Shown here: one piece after another, positions 35,558 to 44,549 of the stretch | Layout: every line of letters begins with the position of its first letter | Numbering within the stretch: position 1 is the first letter of the stretch | Assembly (NCBI GenBank): GCA_028383925.1 | Contig: JAOEWO010000001.1 | Location: forward strand, 62,001-126,000 | DNA from: Winogradskyella sp. | Lineage (GTDB): Bacteria; Bacteroidota; Bacteroidia; Flavobacteriales; Flavobacteriaceae | DNA length: 64,000 bases | Direction: 5' to 3' | Program-made: the position numbers and the translations under genes | The notes under the pieces: model-generated | What the model was told of the DNA's origin: nothing | The model's input: the letters and a program-made list of their open reading frames with translations, nothing else | The model's database searches: none

Positions 35558-35577
35558 ATTCCTGCGTTCGCAGGAAT
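35558..35577 (-). repeat. palindromic repeat family C, copy 4
   Basis: Perfect 9-bp arms ATTCCTGCG / CGCAGGAAT have a 2-nt loop, between the dut stop and the GIY-YIG remnant start. It is the best-preserved copy of the family. Confidence 0.8.
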
Positions 35578-35580
35578 TGG

Positions 35581-36015
35581 TCATTTTACACCAGTACTAC
35601 CAAAACCACCTTCACCTCTATCAGTTTCAGATAATTCTATAGTATCTACCCATTCTGCACGTTCGTGTTTAGCAATAACCAATTGAGCTATACGCTCACC
35701 ATTATTAATTGTAAAATCTTCGTTAGAGAGATTCACTAAAATAACACCAATTTCACCTCTATAATCTGCATCAATTGTGCCTGGTGCGTTTAGTACTGTA
35801 ATTCCTTTTTTTGCGGCTAAACCACTGCGAGGTCTTACTTGAGCTTCCGTACCTATTGGTAATTCTATAAATAAACCTGTACCAACAATGGTACGCTCTA
35901 AGGGTTTTAAGATTCGAGATTCTGTTAAACTTGCACGTAAGTCCATACCAGCAGATGCTATAGTTTCGTAATGCGGTAAATTGTGTCTAGATTTGTTTAT
36001 GATTTTAATTTTCAT
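35581..36015 (-). CDS. dut: dUTP diphosphatase
   Basis: The 144-residue trimeric dUTPase has all five motifs: AGMDLRA (23-29), [21 protein letters not shown] with the catalytic Asp, GERIAQLV, and C-terminal [10 protein letters not shown]. It converts dUTP to dUMP, protecting DNA from uracil. It lies 48 bp after the flippase stop, with repeat A (36029-36057) in the gap, and probably shares the transcript. Confidence 0.96.
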   Translation of the reverse strand: MKIKIINKSRHNLPHYETIASAGMDLRASLTESRILKPLERTIVGTGLFIELPIGTEAQVRPRSGLAAKKGITVLNAPGTIDADYRGEIGVILVNLSNEDFTINNGERIAQLVIAKHERAEWVDTIELSETDRGEGGFGSTGVK

Positions 36016-36028
36016 GTTCCGTGTTAAA

Positions 36029-36057
36029 AAGACCTTTCGACTACGCTCAAGGTGACA
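36029..36057 (-). repeat. palindromic repeat family A, copy 2
   Basis: The plus strand reads AAGACCTTTCGACTACGC then TCAAGGTGACA, one base different from copy 1. It sits between the flippase stop and the dut start, 14 bp before the dut ATG. Confidence 0.85.
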
Positions 36058-36063
36058 TTTAAA

Positions 36064-37521
36064 TTATCTTTTAAGTATTTGTTTTAGTTGGTTCTTTTCC
36101 AACATAATGACCATTCCCAAAAATACAATTAACATCGTAATTCCTATATAATAATTACCTCTAAATATGTAGAAATAAAGCATAGAACTTAATGTTGATA
36201 GCCCAAAATAGAGTGCTATCTTTTTAAAATTGTAAGGGATTGGGTAATATTTTCTTCCGAAGTAAAATGACATCAGCATCATTATAGCATAAGCTGAAAG
36301 TGTAGCAATAGCTGAACCTTTAAAACCTATAACAGGAATTAAAACATAATTTAATACTAATGTGATTATGGCACCAAGTATTGAAATATACGCGCCAAAC
36401 TTAGTACGGTCTGTTATTTTATACCAAACCGAAAGGTTGTGATAAATGCCTAAACAAAAGTTGGCTAAAAGAATAAACGGTACAATCCACATGGCTTCAT
36501 AATAAGCTTCGCTTTTTATAATGTAGGGCTTTATGACGTCTGCAAAAACCACAACAAATAAGAGGATGATAGCGCCAAAAGCTACAAAATATTCTAAGAT
36601 AGTAGCATAATTTTTTTGTGGATTTTCTGATTTAGAATGGCTAAAAAAGTAAGGTTCTATACCCAAACGAAATGCAGTTGCAAACAACGTCATAAATAAG
36701 GCCAGTTTATAACAAGCTGAGTACATACCAATTTGCTGATCTGCAATAGCTGATGGTAATAATTTTTCGAGTAGAATACGGTCAAAGGTTTCGTTAACCG
36801 AATAGGCAATACCTGCTATTAAAACTGGCATGGCATAACGCATCATTTTTCGCCAAAGTGTGGTATCGAACTTAAAGTGCACTTTAGTATAAAAAGGAAG
36901 GAGTAAAACTAATGTTAATGCGCTTGCAATTAAATTTGAAATAAAAATATAGCTAATTTCAAAATCTGGTTTATAAATACGATCAAAAACCGTATTAGCT
37001 TCTGCTAAATCCGTTAAATACAGTAGTAAAAAAATATTGAATCCTATATTAACAGCTACATTAAGTATTTTAATAACTGCGTAACGCATTGGTCTTGCTG
37101 TTGCTCTTAACCAAGCAAATGGTATAATAACTAAGGCATCTAATAAAAGAATTACAAATATTAAGTTAAGATACTTAAGATCTATATTTATAAATGTTGA
37201 AATAGAATCTCTAAAAAGGAATGCAATTGCTATTAATACAAATGAGCTTATAAGTATTGAAATTGTTGCTGTGCTTGTAACATTTTTTTGGTTGGCTTCT
37301 TTATTAAAAAACCTAAAAAAAGCGGTTTCCATTCCGTAGGCTAAAACCACATTAAAAAGTACAAAGTATGCAAAAATGAAAGATACACGACCATATTCAT
37401 CTACAGACAACACCTCTGGATTTGTATAAAGTGGTACTAAAATAAAACTTAACATTCGTGGTAGCACAGTTGCTAAACCATAGATAAATGTTTGTTTAAA
37501 AAGTGATTTGAATCCGCCCAA
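36064..37521 (-). CDS. Polysaccharide flippase, Wzx/MATE-like
   Basis: The 485-residue integral membrane protein has about 12-14 hydrophobic helices. The first is preceded by MGGFKSLFKQTFIYGLATVLPRM, which is typical of polysaccharide biosynthesis/export proteins. It should move a lipid-linked oligosaccharide or a cell wall precursor across the inner membrane. The substrate is unknown. It stands at the head of the dut-nucleotidyltransferase run on the minus strand. Confidence 0.88.
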   Translation of the reverse strand: MGGFKSLFKQTFIYGLATVLPRMLSFILVPLYTNPEVLSVDEYGRVSFIFAYFVLFNVVLAYGMETAFFRFFNKEANQKNVTSTATISILISSFVLIAIAFLFRDSISTFINIDLKYLNLIFVILLLDALVIIPFAWLRATARPMRYAVIKILNVAVNIGFNIFLLLYLTDLAEANTVFDRIYKPDFEISYIFISNLIASALTLVLLLPFYTKVHFKFDTTLWRKMMRYAMPVLIAGIAYSVNETFDRILLEKLLPSAIADQQIGMYSACYKLALFMTLFATAFRLGIEPYFFSHSKSENPQKNYATILEYFVAFGAIILLFVVVFADVIKPYIIKSEAYYEAMWIVPFILLANFCLGIYHNLSVWYKITDRTKFGAYISILGAIITLVLNYVLIPVIGFKGSAIATLSAYAIMMLMSFYFGRKYYPIPYNFKKIALYFGLSTLSSMLYFYIFRGNYYIGITMLIVFLGMVIMLEKNQLKQILKR

Positions 37522-37577
37522 GCTCTGTTTAAATAATTACCTTAAAAGTATTGAATATTGCAAAGCAAAAAAAGAAA

Positions 37578-38063
37578 TTAATCGTCTATCTCTTGCACTG
37601 CCAATCCTTGGGGATAATAGACACCTTCTTTTTCAGCTAGACCAGAAATTTTAAGGTATTTGGTCTCACCGTTTTCAGTATAACTAATGACACAATCTGT
37701 TTTTAATAATTTAAACGGAAAACTAGACTTTTTTTCTTTTTGAAAAGAAGCTTCAATACTCATATCTCTGTCGTAAGGTGACGGATTTTTAAGTTGAGCA
37801 AAATATAAGGCTCTTCCTTTTAATAATTTCCCTTTAATACCTTGAAAATAAATACTATCTAAAGTAACTGTATTATTGGCATTTAGATTGGGAAAATAAA
37901 GATTAACACCTGTACCGTCCGCTTTTACTCCGGCTGTCCACGTTTGAAAATAAGGTCTATTAGGTGATAATACTGATTCTTTTTCGAGTTTATATGCACT
38001 AGAACATTGGTAAGAACTTAATGCAATACTAATTATACAAAGTAATAAAGCGGCTTTTTTCAT
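37578..38063 (-). CDS. Exported small protein, possible lipoprotein, unknown
   Basis: The 161-residue protein has a hydrophobic leader and a cysteine at 20 in SSYQCSS. The lipobox is imperfect (Tyr-Gln before Cys) though Bacteroidota tolerate this. The mature part looks beta-rich. I do not know a function, although proteins of this pattern occur widely in flavobacteria. It is transcribed towards the flippase with a 56-bp gap. Confidence 0.75.
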   Translation of the reverse strand: MKKAALLLCIISIALSSYQCSSAYKLEKESVLSPNRPYFQTWTAGVKADGTGVNLYFPNLNANNTVTLDSIYFQGIKGKLLKGRALYFAQLKNPSPYDRDMSIEASFQKEKKSSFPFKLLKTDCVISYTENGETKYLKISGLAEKEGVYYPQGLAVQEIDD

Positions 38064-38171
38064 AAGGGGAGGTTAACTTTGGTTGTGCAATATAGTAAAA
38101 AATACACGTGTTAACGTTGAAATGTGTTTTTAGTCGATAAACATATTGTGCGTTATAATATTAAAACATAA

Positions 38172-38198
38172 AAAACCCAACTATAAAAGTTGGGTTTT
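38172..38198 (-). terminator. terminator of the atp operon
   Basis: Perfect 11-bp arms AAAACCCAACT / AGTTGGGTTTT flank a 5-nt loop, followed on the minus strand by six T residues. It lies 37 bp after the atpG stop, marking the end of the F1Fo gene cluster. Confidence 0.9.
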
Positions 38199-38234
38199 CG
38201 TATTATAAAACGGAAGTTAATACTTTCGTTATAT

Positions 38235-39095
38235 CTAGTTATTTAATGCTTCGGCACCACCAACAATCTCAAGGATTTCATTAGTAATAGAAGCCTGACG
38301 TGCTTTATTGTATGTTAATTTTAATTGGTCTCTTAACTCTGTAGCATTATCTGTAGCTTTATGCATTGCTGTCATACGCGCTCCATGCTCTGAGGCAAAA
38401 GAATCTCTAATACCTTTATATAATTGTGTCTTTAAAGACTTAGGTATTAGGGCTTCAACTATTTCGTTTTTAGATGGTTCAAAAATGTAATCTGCATTAA
38501 CATTTAGTTCACCTTCCATAGGCGCAATAGGTAAAAACTGCTCAGTCATTACTATTTGCGTTGCAGCATTTTTAAAATTGTTATATACTAATTCAATTTT
38601 ATCAAACTCACCAGTTACAAACTTCTGCATTAGCATCTCGGCTATAGCAGCTACATTGTTAAAGGTTAAATCATCAAAAACTTCACTTTTATTAGCGATA
38701 ACACGATTTTGCTTAGCAAAAGCATCATTTGCTTTTTTACCAATAGCTAAAACAGATACGTTTTTATCAGCATAAACATCATTAATTAAAACGTTGGTCT
38801 GCTTTATAATATTAGAATTAAAAGCACCACATAAACCTCTGTTAGACGTTATAGAAACAATTAAAACATTTTTTACGTCTCTATTAACCGAGTACTTACT
38901 CCCTGAGTCTGCATCTAAAGTTGCACTCAGCGTTTGTAATAGTTCGGTTAACTTATTAGAGTAAGGACGCATTGCAGTAATAGCATCTTGGGCTTTCTTT
39001 AACTTAGCAGCAGATACCATTTTCATGGCACTAGTAATCTGCATCGTTGATGATACCGATGATATTCTGTTACGTATTTCTTTTAAGTTTGCCAT
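38235..39095 (-). CDS. atpG: ATP synthase F1 gamma subunit
   Basis: The 286-residue central rotor shaft has the N-terminal helix MANLKEIRNRISSV and the C-terminal helix with ELRDQLKLTYNKARQASITNEILEIVGGAEAL, both typical. It couples c-ring rotation to catalysis. It is the last gene of the cluster. The beta and epsilon subunits do not follow, as is usual for Bacteroidota, where atpD and atpC sit elsewhere. A double palindrome (39108-39174) fills the gap to atpA. Confidence 0.97.
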   Translation of the reverse strand: MANLKEIRNRISSVSSTMQITSAMKMVSAAKLKKAQDAITAMRPYSNKLTELLQTLSATLDADSGSKYSVNRDVKNVLIVSITSNRGLCGAFNSNIIKQTNVLINDVYADKNVSVLAIGKKANDAFAKQNRVIANKSEVFDDLTFNNVAAIAEMLMQKFVTGEFDKIELVYNNFKNAATQIVMTEQFLPIAPMEGELNVNADYIFEPSKNEIVEALIPKSLKTQLYKGIRDSFASEHGARMTAMHKATDNATELRDQLKLTYNKARQASITNEILEIVGGAEALNN

Positions 39096-39107
39096 AGTCT
39101 GTTTTTT

Positions 39108-39174
39108 GTCATTCTGAATTTATTTCAGAATCTTAACTAATAATTTGAGATCCTGAAACCTGTTCAGGATGACA
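39108..39174 (-). repeat. palindromic repeat family B, inverted pair
   Basis: Two units face each other: GTCATTCTGAATTTATTTCA at 39108 onward, and GATCCTGAAACCTGTTCAGG ending in ATGACA at 39174. Each is a hairpin, and together they form a 66-bp imperfect palindrome. They lie between atpA and atpG, ending 12 bp before the atpG ATG. A single unit recurs at 54377-54403. Confidence 0.85.
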
Positions 39175-39181
39175 AAACTAT

Positions 39182-40762
39182 TTATCCTCTATATTTTGCT
39201 GAAAGATCTTTAGCTACATGTGTTAATGTATCTATAACCTCATCAGTTAATTTACCTGCTTTTAAAGTGCTTAATACATCACTGTGCTTAGCATTTAAAA
39301 AGTCTAAGTAATCTCTTTGAAATTCTTTAACCTTTTCTACAGGTACATCCTTTAATAAGTTCTTAGAACCTGCATAGATTATAGCAACCTGATCTTCTAC
39401 TTTAAAAGGATCGTTTTGTGCTTGCTTTAAAATCTCAACATTACGTTTACCCTTGTTGATTACGTTTAAAGTAACAGCATCTAAATCTGAACCAAACTTA
39501 GCAAATGCTTCTAGTTCGCGGTACTGAGCTTGATCTAATTTTAATGTTCCAGATACTTTTTTCATTGACTTAATCTGTGCATTACCACCAACACGAGATA
39601 CAGATATACCTACGTTAATTGCTGGACGAACACCAGAATTAAATAAATCACCATCTAAGAAAATCTGACCATCTGTAATAGAAATTACATTGGTTGGGAT
39701 ATATGCAGAAACATCACCCGCTTGAGTTTCAATAATTGGTAAAGCTGTTAATGAACCACCACCTTTAACGATTGGCTTAAGCGAATCTGGTAAATCATTC
39801 ATTTCTTTCGCGATAGCATCATTATTGATGATCTTAGCAGAACGCTCTAATAATCTAGAGTGTAAATAAAATACATCACCAGGATATGCCTCACGTCCTG
39901 GAGGACGTCTTAATAATAGAGATACCTCACGGTATGCTACAGCTTGCTTTGATAAATCATCAAATACAATTAAGGCTGGTCTACCAGTATCTCTAAAATA
40001 CTCACCAATAGAAGCGCCTGTAAACGGTGCATATACTTGCATTGCTGCAGGATCTGATGCATTTGCTGCTACTATAGTAGTGTAAGCTAAAGCTCCTTTT
40101 TCTTCTAAAGTTTTAGCAATTAAAGCTACTGTTGAGGCTTTTTGACCTACAGCAACATATATACAATATACAGGCTCACCTGCATCGTAAAATTCTTTTT
40201 GATTTAAAATGGCATCAATACAAACTGCTGTCTTACCGGTTTGTCTATCACCAATTACCAATTCACGTTGACCTCTACCAACTGGGATCATAGCATCAAT
40301 TGCTTTAATACCTGTTTGTAACGGTTCTGTTACTGGTTCTCTATAAATAACACCAGGGGCTTTACGCTCTAATGGCATCTCATAAGTTTCTCCTGTTATT
40401 GGTCCTTTACCATCTATTGGGTTACCTAAAGTATCTACAACACGACCAACAATACCTTCACCTACTTTAATAGATGCAATACGTTCTGTACGTTTTACTG
40501 TAGAGCCTTCTCTTACTCCTACTGAAGTACCTAATAATACGATACCAACATTATCTTCTTCTAAGTTAAGTACAATACCTTCTAAACCGCCTTCGAATTC
40601 TACTAATTCTCCGTATTGAGCGTTAGCTAATCCGTAAGCACGTACAATACCGTCACCTACAGTTAATACTGTTCCAACTTCGTCTAATGAAGCACCTGCT
40701 TCAAAACCTGAAAGTTGTTGTTTTAAGATTGCTGATATTTCAGCTGGTTTTACTTCTGCCAT
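39182..40762 (-). CDS. atpA: ATP synthase F1 alpha subunit
   Basis: The 526-residue non-catalytic nucleotide-binding subunit has Walker A GDRQTGKT at 171-178. The family segments [14 protein letters not shown] and [21 protein letters not shown] are present, the latter with the visitor Arg region. Length and start ([10 protein letters not shown]) are standard. Upstream, two palindromes (families A and D) fill the gap to atpH. Confidence 0.98.
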   Translation of the reverse strand: MAEVKPAEISAILKQQLSGFEAGASLDEVGTVLTVGDGIVRAYGLANAQYGELVEFEGGLEGIVLNLEEDNVGIVLLGTSVGVREGSTVKRTERIASIKVGEGIVGRVVDTLGNPIDGKGPITGETYEMPLERKAPGVIYREPVTEPLQTGIKAIDAMIPVGRGQRELVIGDRQTGKTAVCIDAILNQKEFYDAGEPVYCIYVAVGQKASTVALIAKTLEEKGALAYTTIVAANASDPAAMQVYAPFTGASIGEYFRDTGRPALIVFDDLSKQAVAYREVSLLLRRPPGREAYPGDVFYLHSRLLERSAKIINNDAIAKEMNDLPDSLKPIVKGGGSLTALPIIETQAGDVSAYIPTNVISITDGQIFLDGDLFNSGVRPAINVGISVSRVGGNAQIKSMKKVSGTLKLDQAQYRELEAFAKFGSDLDAVTLNVINKGKRNVEILKQAQNDPFKVEDQVAIIYAGSKNLLKDVPVEKVKEFQRDYLDFLNAKHSDVLSTLKAGKLTDEVIDTLTHVAKDLSAKYRG

Positions 40763-40769
40763 AACATTG

Positions 40770-40783
40770 CCCGTTAAAACGGG
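40770..40783 (-). repeat. palindromic repeat family D, copy 2
   Basis: CCCGTT / AACGGG with a 2-nt loop lies 8 bp before the atpA start codon. Its far flank TATCTTTT matches copy 1 at 35163-35178. Confidence 0.75.
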
Positions 40784-40830
40784 TATCTTTTGGTTAATAC
40801 TATATTTATATTCTACTTTGCTATTTCAAA

Positions 40831-40860
40831 GAGACCTTTAAACTTCGCTTAAGGTCACCA
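40831..40860 (-). repeat. palindromic repeat family A, copy 3
   Basis: The plus strand reads GAGACCTTTAAACTTCGC then TTAAGGTCACCA. The stem GACCTT / AAGGTC is extended by TAA/TTA, so bases that differ from copies 1 and 2 still pair. It lies just after the atpH stop. Confidence 0.7.
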
Positions 40861-40879
40861 TCTAAATAAAACAAAGATT

Positions 40880-41416
40880 TTAATTTAATGTAAATTCTCT
40901 TTTTAATTTATTGAGTTTGTTTGAAATACTAGCATTATACTGTATATCTCCAACTCTTAAAACGAAACCACCTAAGATGCTCTCGTCTATTATACTTTTT
41001 ACTTCAGCATCTTTTCCTGTAAGCTCTTTTACTTTAGCTAACACTTTTGCTTTAAGATCATCTGTTAAAGCAACTGCTGTTGTAACGGTTGCTACTTGAG
41101 TGCCTCTCATTTGATCGTATAACTGTGTATAACTTGCAGCTACATCATTTAAAAGTGCTAATCTCTTATTAGAGATTAAGACATCTATTAAATTAGTGGT
41201 AGTAACATTAGCCTCATTAAAGACTTGTGTTAAAACCGCTTTTTTATCTGAAGATCTTACCACAGGACTTTGAAGCATCTGTCTTAAATCTTCACTCTGA
41301 GCGATAGCATTTGAAATTGCTTTCATATCATTGCTTACCGCTTCAGCAGATTTTTGATCTGTAGCTAAACTTAAAACTGCTTTAGCATATCGTATGGCTG
41401 CTCTTGATCCTGACAT
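40880..41416 (-). CDS. atpH: ATP synthase F1 delta subunit (OSCP)
   Basis: The 178-residue peripheral stalk subunit has N-terminal MSGSRAAIRYAKAVLSLA and C-terminal DESILGGFVLRVGDIQYNASI, both family landmarks. It joins the b subunits to the top of the alpha/beta head. The 32-bp gap to atpF contains a pair of 15-bp near-direct repeats. Confidence 0.95.
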   Translation of the reverse strand: MSGSRAAIRYAKAVLSLATDQKSAEAVSNDMKAISNAIAQSEDLRQMLQSPVVRSSDKKAVLTQVFNEANVTTTNLIDVLISNKRLALLNDVAASYTQLYDQMRGTQVATVTTAVALTDDLKAKVLAKVKELTGKDAEVKSIIDESILGGFVLRVGDIQYNASISNKLNKLKREFTLN

Positions 41417-41419
41417 ATT

Positions 41420-41455
41420 TTTAGTCTTTAGTTTCTAGACGTTAGTCGTTAGTTT
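41420..41455 (-). repeat. near-direct 15-bp repeat pair before atpH
   Basis: TTTAGTCTTTAGTTT (41420-41434) and GTTAGTCGTTAGTTT (41441-41455) match at 13 of 15 bases and flank CTAGAC. They overlap the end of atpF and end 4 bp before the atpH ATG. Confidence 0.6.
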
Positions 41456-41943
41456 AAAGTTGCTTCACCTAACATATCTTCAACCAACTTAAGTTGTTTG
41501 TCCTTATTAGATAATTCGTTACGCACTACTTTTTCTGCAATTTCTAAAGATAAACCTGCCACATGACTTTTTAATTCTGCCATTGCTGCTTTCTTTTCAC
41601 TTTCTATTGCTGATTGTGCTTGCGCTATCATTTTATTGGCTTGTGTCTGTGCTTCTTCTTTAGCGTCAGAAACAATTTTATTCTTCATATCGCGAGCGTC
41701 TTTTAACATAAGCTCACGTTCTGCACGTGCTTCTTGTAAAATACGTTCGTTATCTGCATGAAGATTTTCCATTTCTTTACGAGCATTTTCAGCAGAGGCT
41801 AGAGCAGATTTAATACCTTCTTCTCTGTCTTCAACAGCACCTAAAATTGGTTTCCATGCAAACTTGCGTAATACAAAAAGTAAAATTGCAAAAGTAACTA
41901 GTGACCAAAATACAAGTCCAAAATCTGGTTTAATTAATTCCAT
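41449..41943 (-). CDS. atpF: ATP synthase Fo b subunit
   Basis: The 164-residue subunit has one N-terminal membrane helix (about 8-26, FGLVFWSLVTFAILLFVL) followed by a long charged coiled coil (30-164). Two copies form the peripheral stalk. The order atpB-atpE-atpF-atpH-atpA-atpG is the usual one. Confidence 0.97.
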   Translation of the reverse strand: MELIKPDFGLVFWSLVTFAILLFVLRKFAWKPILGAVEDREEGIKSALASAENARKEMENLHADNERILQEARAERELMLKDARDMKNKIVSDAKEEAQTQANKMIAQAQSAIESEKKAAMAELKSHVAGLSLEIAEKVVRNELSNKDKQLKLVEDMLGEATLN

Positions 41944-42021
41944 AATAAAATTCTTTTTTAACTTAAATTTCTAAAAATTACAGAAGTAGCCAACCGCTAC
42001 TTCTGTAACCTTAAATAATCA

Positions 42022-42231
42022 TTACTTAACGATTAATGCTGCCACCACACCAAATAATGCAACTGCTTCTACGAAGGCTGCTAAGATAAGTGCTGATGTC
42101 TGAATTTTTCCTTGGATTTCTGGTTGACGAGCCATAGCGTCCATTGCTGATCCACCGATTCTTCCAATTCCCATTCCAGCTCCAATTGCTGCTAAACCAG
42201 CTCCAATTGCTGCGATTCCTGTAATAGTCAT
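42022..42231 (-). CDS. atpE: ATP synthase Fo c subunit (proton type)
   Basis: The 69-residue hairpin of two membrane helices has the loop ARQPE at 34-38. The ion-binding carboxylate is Glu55 in AAFVEAVALFG. The residues that bind sodium in Na+-driven c subunits (a Gln in helix 1 and Ser/Thr right after the Glu) are replaced by Ile and Ala here, so the ring should carry protons. Copy number of the ring is not readable. Confidence 0.97.
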   Translation of the reverse strand: MTITGIAAIGAGLAAIGAGMGIGRIGGSAMDAMARQPEIQGKIQTSALILAAFVEAVALFGVVAALIVK

Positions 42232-42261
42232 AATATAAAATTTAAATTAATAATATTTAGT

Positions 42262-43344
42262 TTAATGTGCGTCTTCAGTTGCCATACCAAAATAAAGGGC
42301 AGACAATACTGTAAATATATAAGCTTGTATTGCTGTTACTACTATTTCTATAACTCCAATAAATAATGAGAATGCTATAGATACTGGCGCAACTGCGATA
42401 GATTCAAAAATAAAGATTAATGACATTAATGCCAATATAATAATGTGACCTGCTGTTATGTTAGCAAATAAACGAATCATTAAAGAGACCGGTTTTACAA
42501 ACATACCTACAATCTCTATGGGCATTAAAAATAGTTTCATTGGCACAGGTACACCTGGCATCCAAAAGATATGTTTCCAGTAGTTTTTATTACCACTAAA
42601 CGTAGTAATTAAAAATGTGCAGAAGGCTAGTGCAAATGTAAAAGCAATGTTACCACTTAAATTGGCACCATTTAATATTGGTATAAGACCAAAGATATTA
42701 TTAATCCATATAAAGAAGAACACGGTTAACAAGTATGGCATAAAACGCTTATACTTATGCTCACCAATCATTGGCTTAGCAATTTCGTCTCTTACAAATA
42801 CAATTAAAGGCTCTACAAAACTAGCAATTCCTTTAGGTACATTATCACCAGACTTCTTATAACGCTTTGCTGCTGTTAAAAATATTAAAAGCAATACAAC
42901 AACAGAAACCCACATCATAAACACGTTACGTGTTACAGAAAAATCCCAAGGTCGTTGTGCATTTGTAGGGTGGTGCTCAGCATCATAAGCAACAGCAACT
43001 TCACCTTCGTTTAATAAGTAAATTTTTTCGTGAACGTTTACAAAACGTTGTCCGTTTTTTTCTACAACAACTTCACCATTATAATCGTGGTGAAACTCTG
43101 AAGACATAAAGGTTGTTAAACCCTTATCTGTATATAGTATAATAGGTAGAGGAATAGAATATGAATGTCCATCATAATCTATAATGTGCATACCATACGC
43201 ATCCTTTACGTGATGCATTATCATTTCTTTAGCATCAAATTCTTTATCAGAAGCTTTGCTTTTATCATCTTTAGCAAAACTGAAACTAAAAACTGATAAA
43301 AACAGAAGGGTAAATGCTACGCGTTTAAAGGTGTTAAATGTCAT
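42262..43344 (-). CDS. atpB: ATP synthase Fo a subunit
   Basis: The 360-residue protein has a cleavable-looking leader (ending SFSFA, about residue 24) and a long periplasmic N-terminal part, as is normal for Bacteroidota AtpB. Five to six membrane helices start at about 138, after the periplasmic part. The essential Arg is in SLMIRLFANITAGH. It forms the proton half-channels next to the c ring. Confidence 0.96.
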   Translation of the reverse strand: MTFNTFKRVAFTLLFLSVFSFSFAKDDKSKASDKEFDAKEMIMHHVKDAYGMHIIDYDGHSYSIPLPIILYTDKGLTTFMSSEFHHDYNGEVVVEKNGQRFVNVHEKIYLLNEGEVAVAYDAEHHPTNAQRPWDFSVTRNVFMMWVSVVVLLLIFLTAAKRYKKSGDNVPKGIASFVEPLIVFVRDEIAKPMIGEHKYKRFMPYLLTVFFFIWINNIFGLIPILNGANLSGNIAFTFALAFCTFLITTFSGNKNYWKHIFWMPGVPVPMKLFLMPIEIVGMFVKPVSLMIRLFANITAGHIIILALMSLIFIFESIAVAPVSIAFSLFIGVIEIVVTAIQAYIFTVLSALYFGMATEDAH

Positions 43345-43490
43345 TCTTTACGGCTTTAAAATACCTTACTTTAAATTCGGTGCAAATGTACACACATTAA
43401 ATGAATTGACAAACATTATTTTGCCGATAATTTTTACTTCAATTAATATGCAGACAACAGACCGTTAATGGTTGTTTGTTAATAGAATAC

Positions 43491-43886
43491 CTATTGTTTT
43501 TGTAGAAATCTTGTAAGAGCAAAAACCTCCAAGAATAAATAGACGAAATACGGAATGAAAAAATTAAAAACGTCTGGTTGTTTATTTTCAAAATCTGAGA
43601 GTATCAGTGGCAATATAAATACAATTGCTAATGCCATTTTTAAGAACGTCATTATCATAAATAAGTTAAAAATATCTGTTTTACCAGATGAGAACCTATA
43701 ATTTATAACTATAAAAACGATTAACGTAATAAATATATGAAAAGCATAAATATGCCATACAGGAAAAAACAAAACTGTATCTGTTGCAAAATGATAAAGT
43801 AAATAGCTGTGAAGGGCAAAAAGCACTACGCTTACACCTATAAGTTGTAGCATAAAAACGCCTTGTCTTTCTTTAAATTCTTTCAT
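43491..43886 (-). CDS. Small membrane protein of the atp cluster (AtpI-like position)
   Basis: Starting at the ATG at 43886 (MKEFKERQGV) the protein has 131 residues and four membrane helices. A start ten codons further up is possible but would overlap atpZ by 23 bp. It holds the place of AtpI between atpZ and atpB but is not clearly homologous to classic AtpI, and resembles uncharacterised flavobacterial membrane proteins (DUF6168 type). A role in c-ring assembly or ion supply is inferred from position only. Confidence 0.75.
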   Translation of the reverse strand: MKEFKERQGVFMLQLIGVSVVLFALHSYLLYHFATDTVLFFPVWHIYAFHIFITLIVFIVINYRFSSGKTDIFNLFMIMTFLKMALAIVFILPLILSDFENKQPDVFNFFIPYFVYLFLEVFALTRFLQKQ

Positions 43887-43893
43887 GGTAATA

Positions 43894-44148
43894 CTAGTTA
43901 TCTTTTGAGTCGGCAATAATACGTTTTATTACATAAACGATAGAAATGATTACAGATATAAGCGATAATATTATAATATACAAATTATTATTGTTGCTGT
44001 AATAAGCATCTAGTTTTACTCCTAAAAAAGTACCAATCCCAATAATTGCAAACATTTGAAACCCTATGCTAGAATACTTTGCATAAGCACTAAGCTTGTT
44101 TTTCTGATTTTTGCTGTGTTTGTTCTGTTTTGGTTTTAATAGCTTCAT
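43894..44148 (-). CDS. atpZ: AtpZ/AtpI family protein
   Basis: The 84-residue protein has a basic N-terminus and two membrane helices (about 28-47 and 54-74), with GxxxGVKLD between them, the AtpZ pattern. AtpZ/AtpI proteins help assembly of the c ring and may form Mg2+/Ca2+ channels. Its first 59 bp overlap the end of the bactofilin gene. No good later start is available, so the overlap seems real. Confidence 0.8.
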   Translation of the reverse strand: MKLLKPKQNKHSKNQKNKLSAYAKYSSIGFQMFAIIGIGTFLGVKLDAYYSNNNNLYIIILSLISVIISIVYVIKRIIADSKDN

Positions 44149-44533
44149 TAGATAATGATTTTACAATGCCTTTCATACTACACGTGGCATTAAATGTAGC
44201 ACCTGGTTCTACTGCTAGTTTACTAATATGAACTTCACCTTCAATGTGCGCTGTAGACTTTAAGGAAAGGGTACCCGATAATATAAGCTTACCAGAAAAT
44301 TTACCTTCAAAATCGGCATTTTCTCCTTGTAATGTTCCTTTTATAAAACCCGATTTACCAACAACTACTTTACCCGAAGTTTTTACATTGCCTTCTATTG
44401 TGCCATCGATTCTAAAAGGTCCCTGACTAGTAATATCCCCAACAATTTTGGTGCCTTGTGCTATAATATTTTGTTGTGTAGTTGTTTCCATTGTTTTTTC
44501 TGATTTTGATTTTTTGTAATCTGAGGAAAACAT
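44090..44533 (-). CDS. Bactofilin (polymer-forming cytoskeletal protein)
   Basis: The 147-residue protein has disordered N- and C-terminal tails and a central beta-helix (about 25-120), made of short repeats such as GTIEGNVKTSGKVVVGKSG. Bactofilins polymerise without nucleotide and scaffold envelope proteins. An inner ATG at codon 15 (METTTQQ) could also start it. Its place between sprE and the atp genes suggests co-expression with the gliding/secretion component. Confidence 0.88.
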   Translation of the reverse strand: MFSSDYKKSKSEKTMETTTQQNIIAQGTKIVGDITSQGPFRIDGTIEGNVKTSGKVVVGKSGFIKGTLQGENADFEGKFSGKLILSGTLSLKSTAHIEGEVHISKLAVEPGATFNATCSMKGIVKSLSNEAIKTKTEQTQQKSEKQA

Positions 44534-44549
44534 GATAATTAAGATTAAG

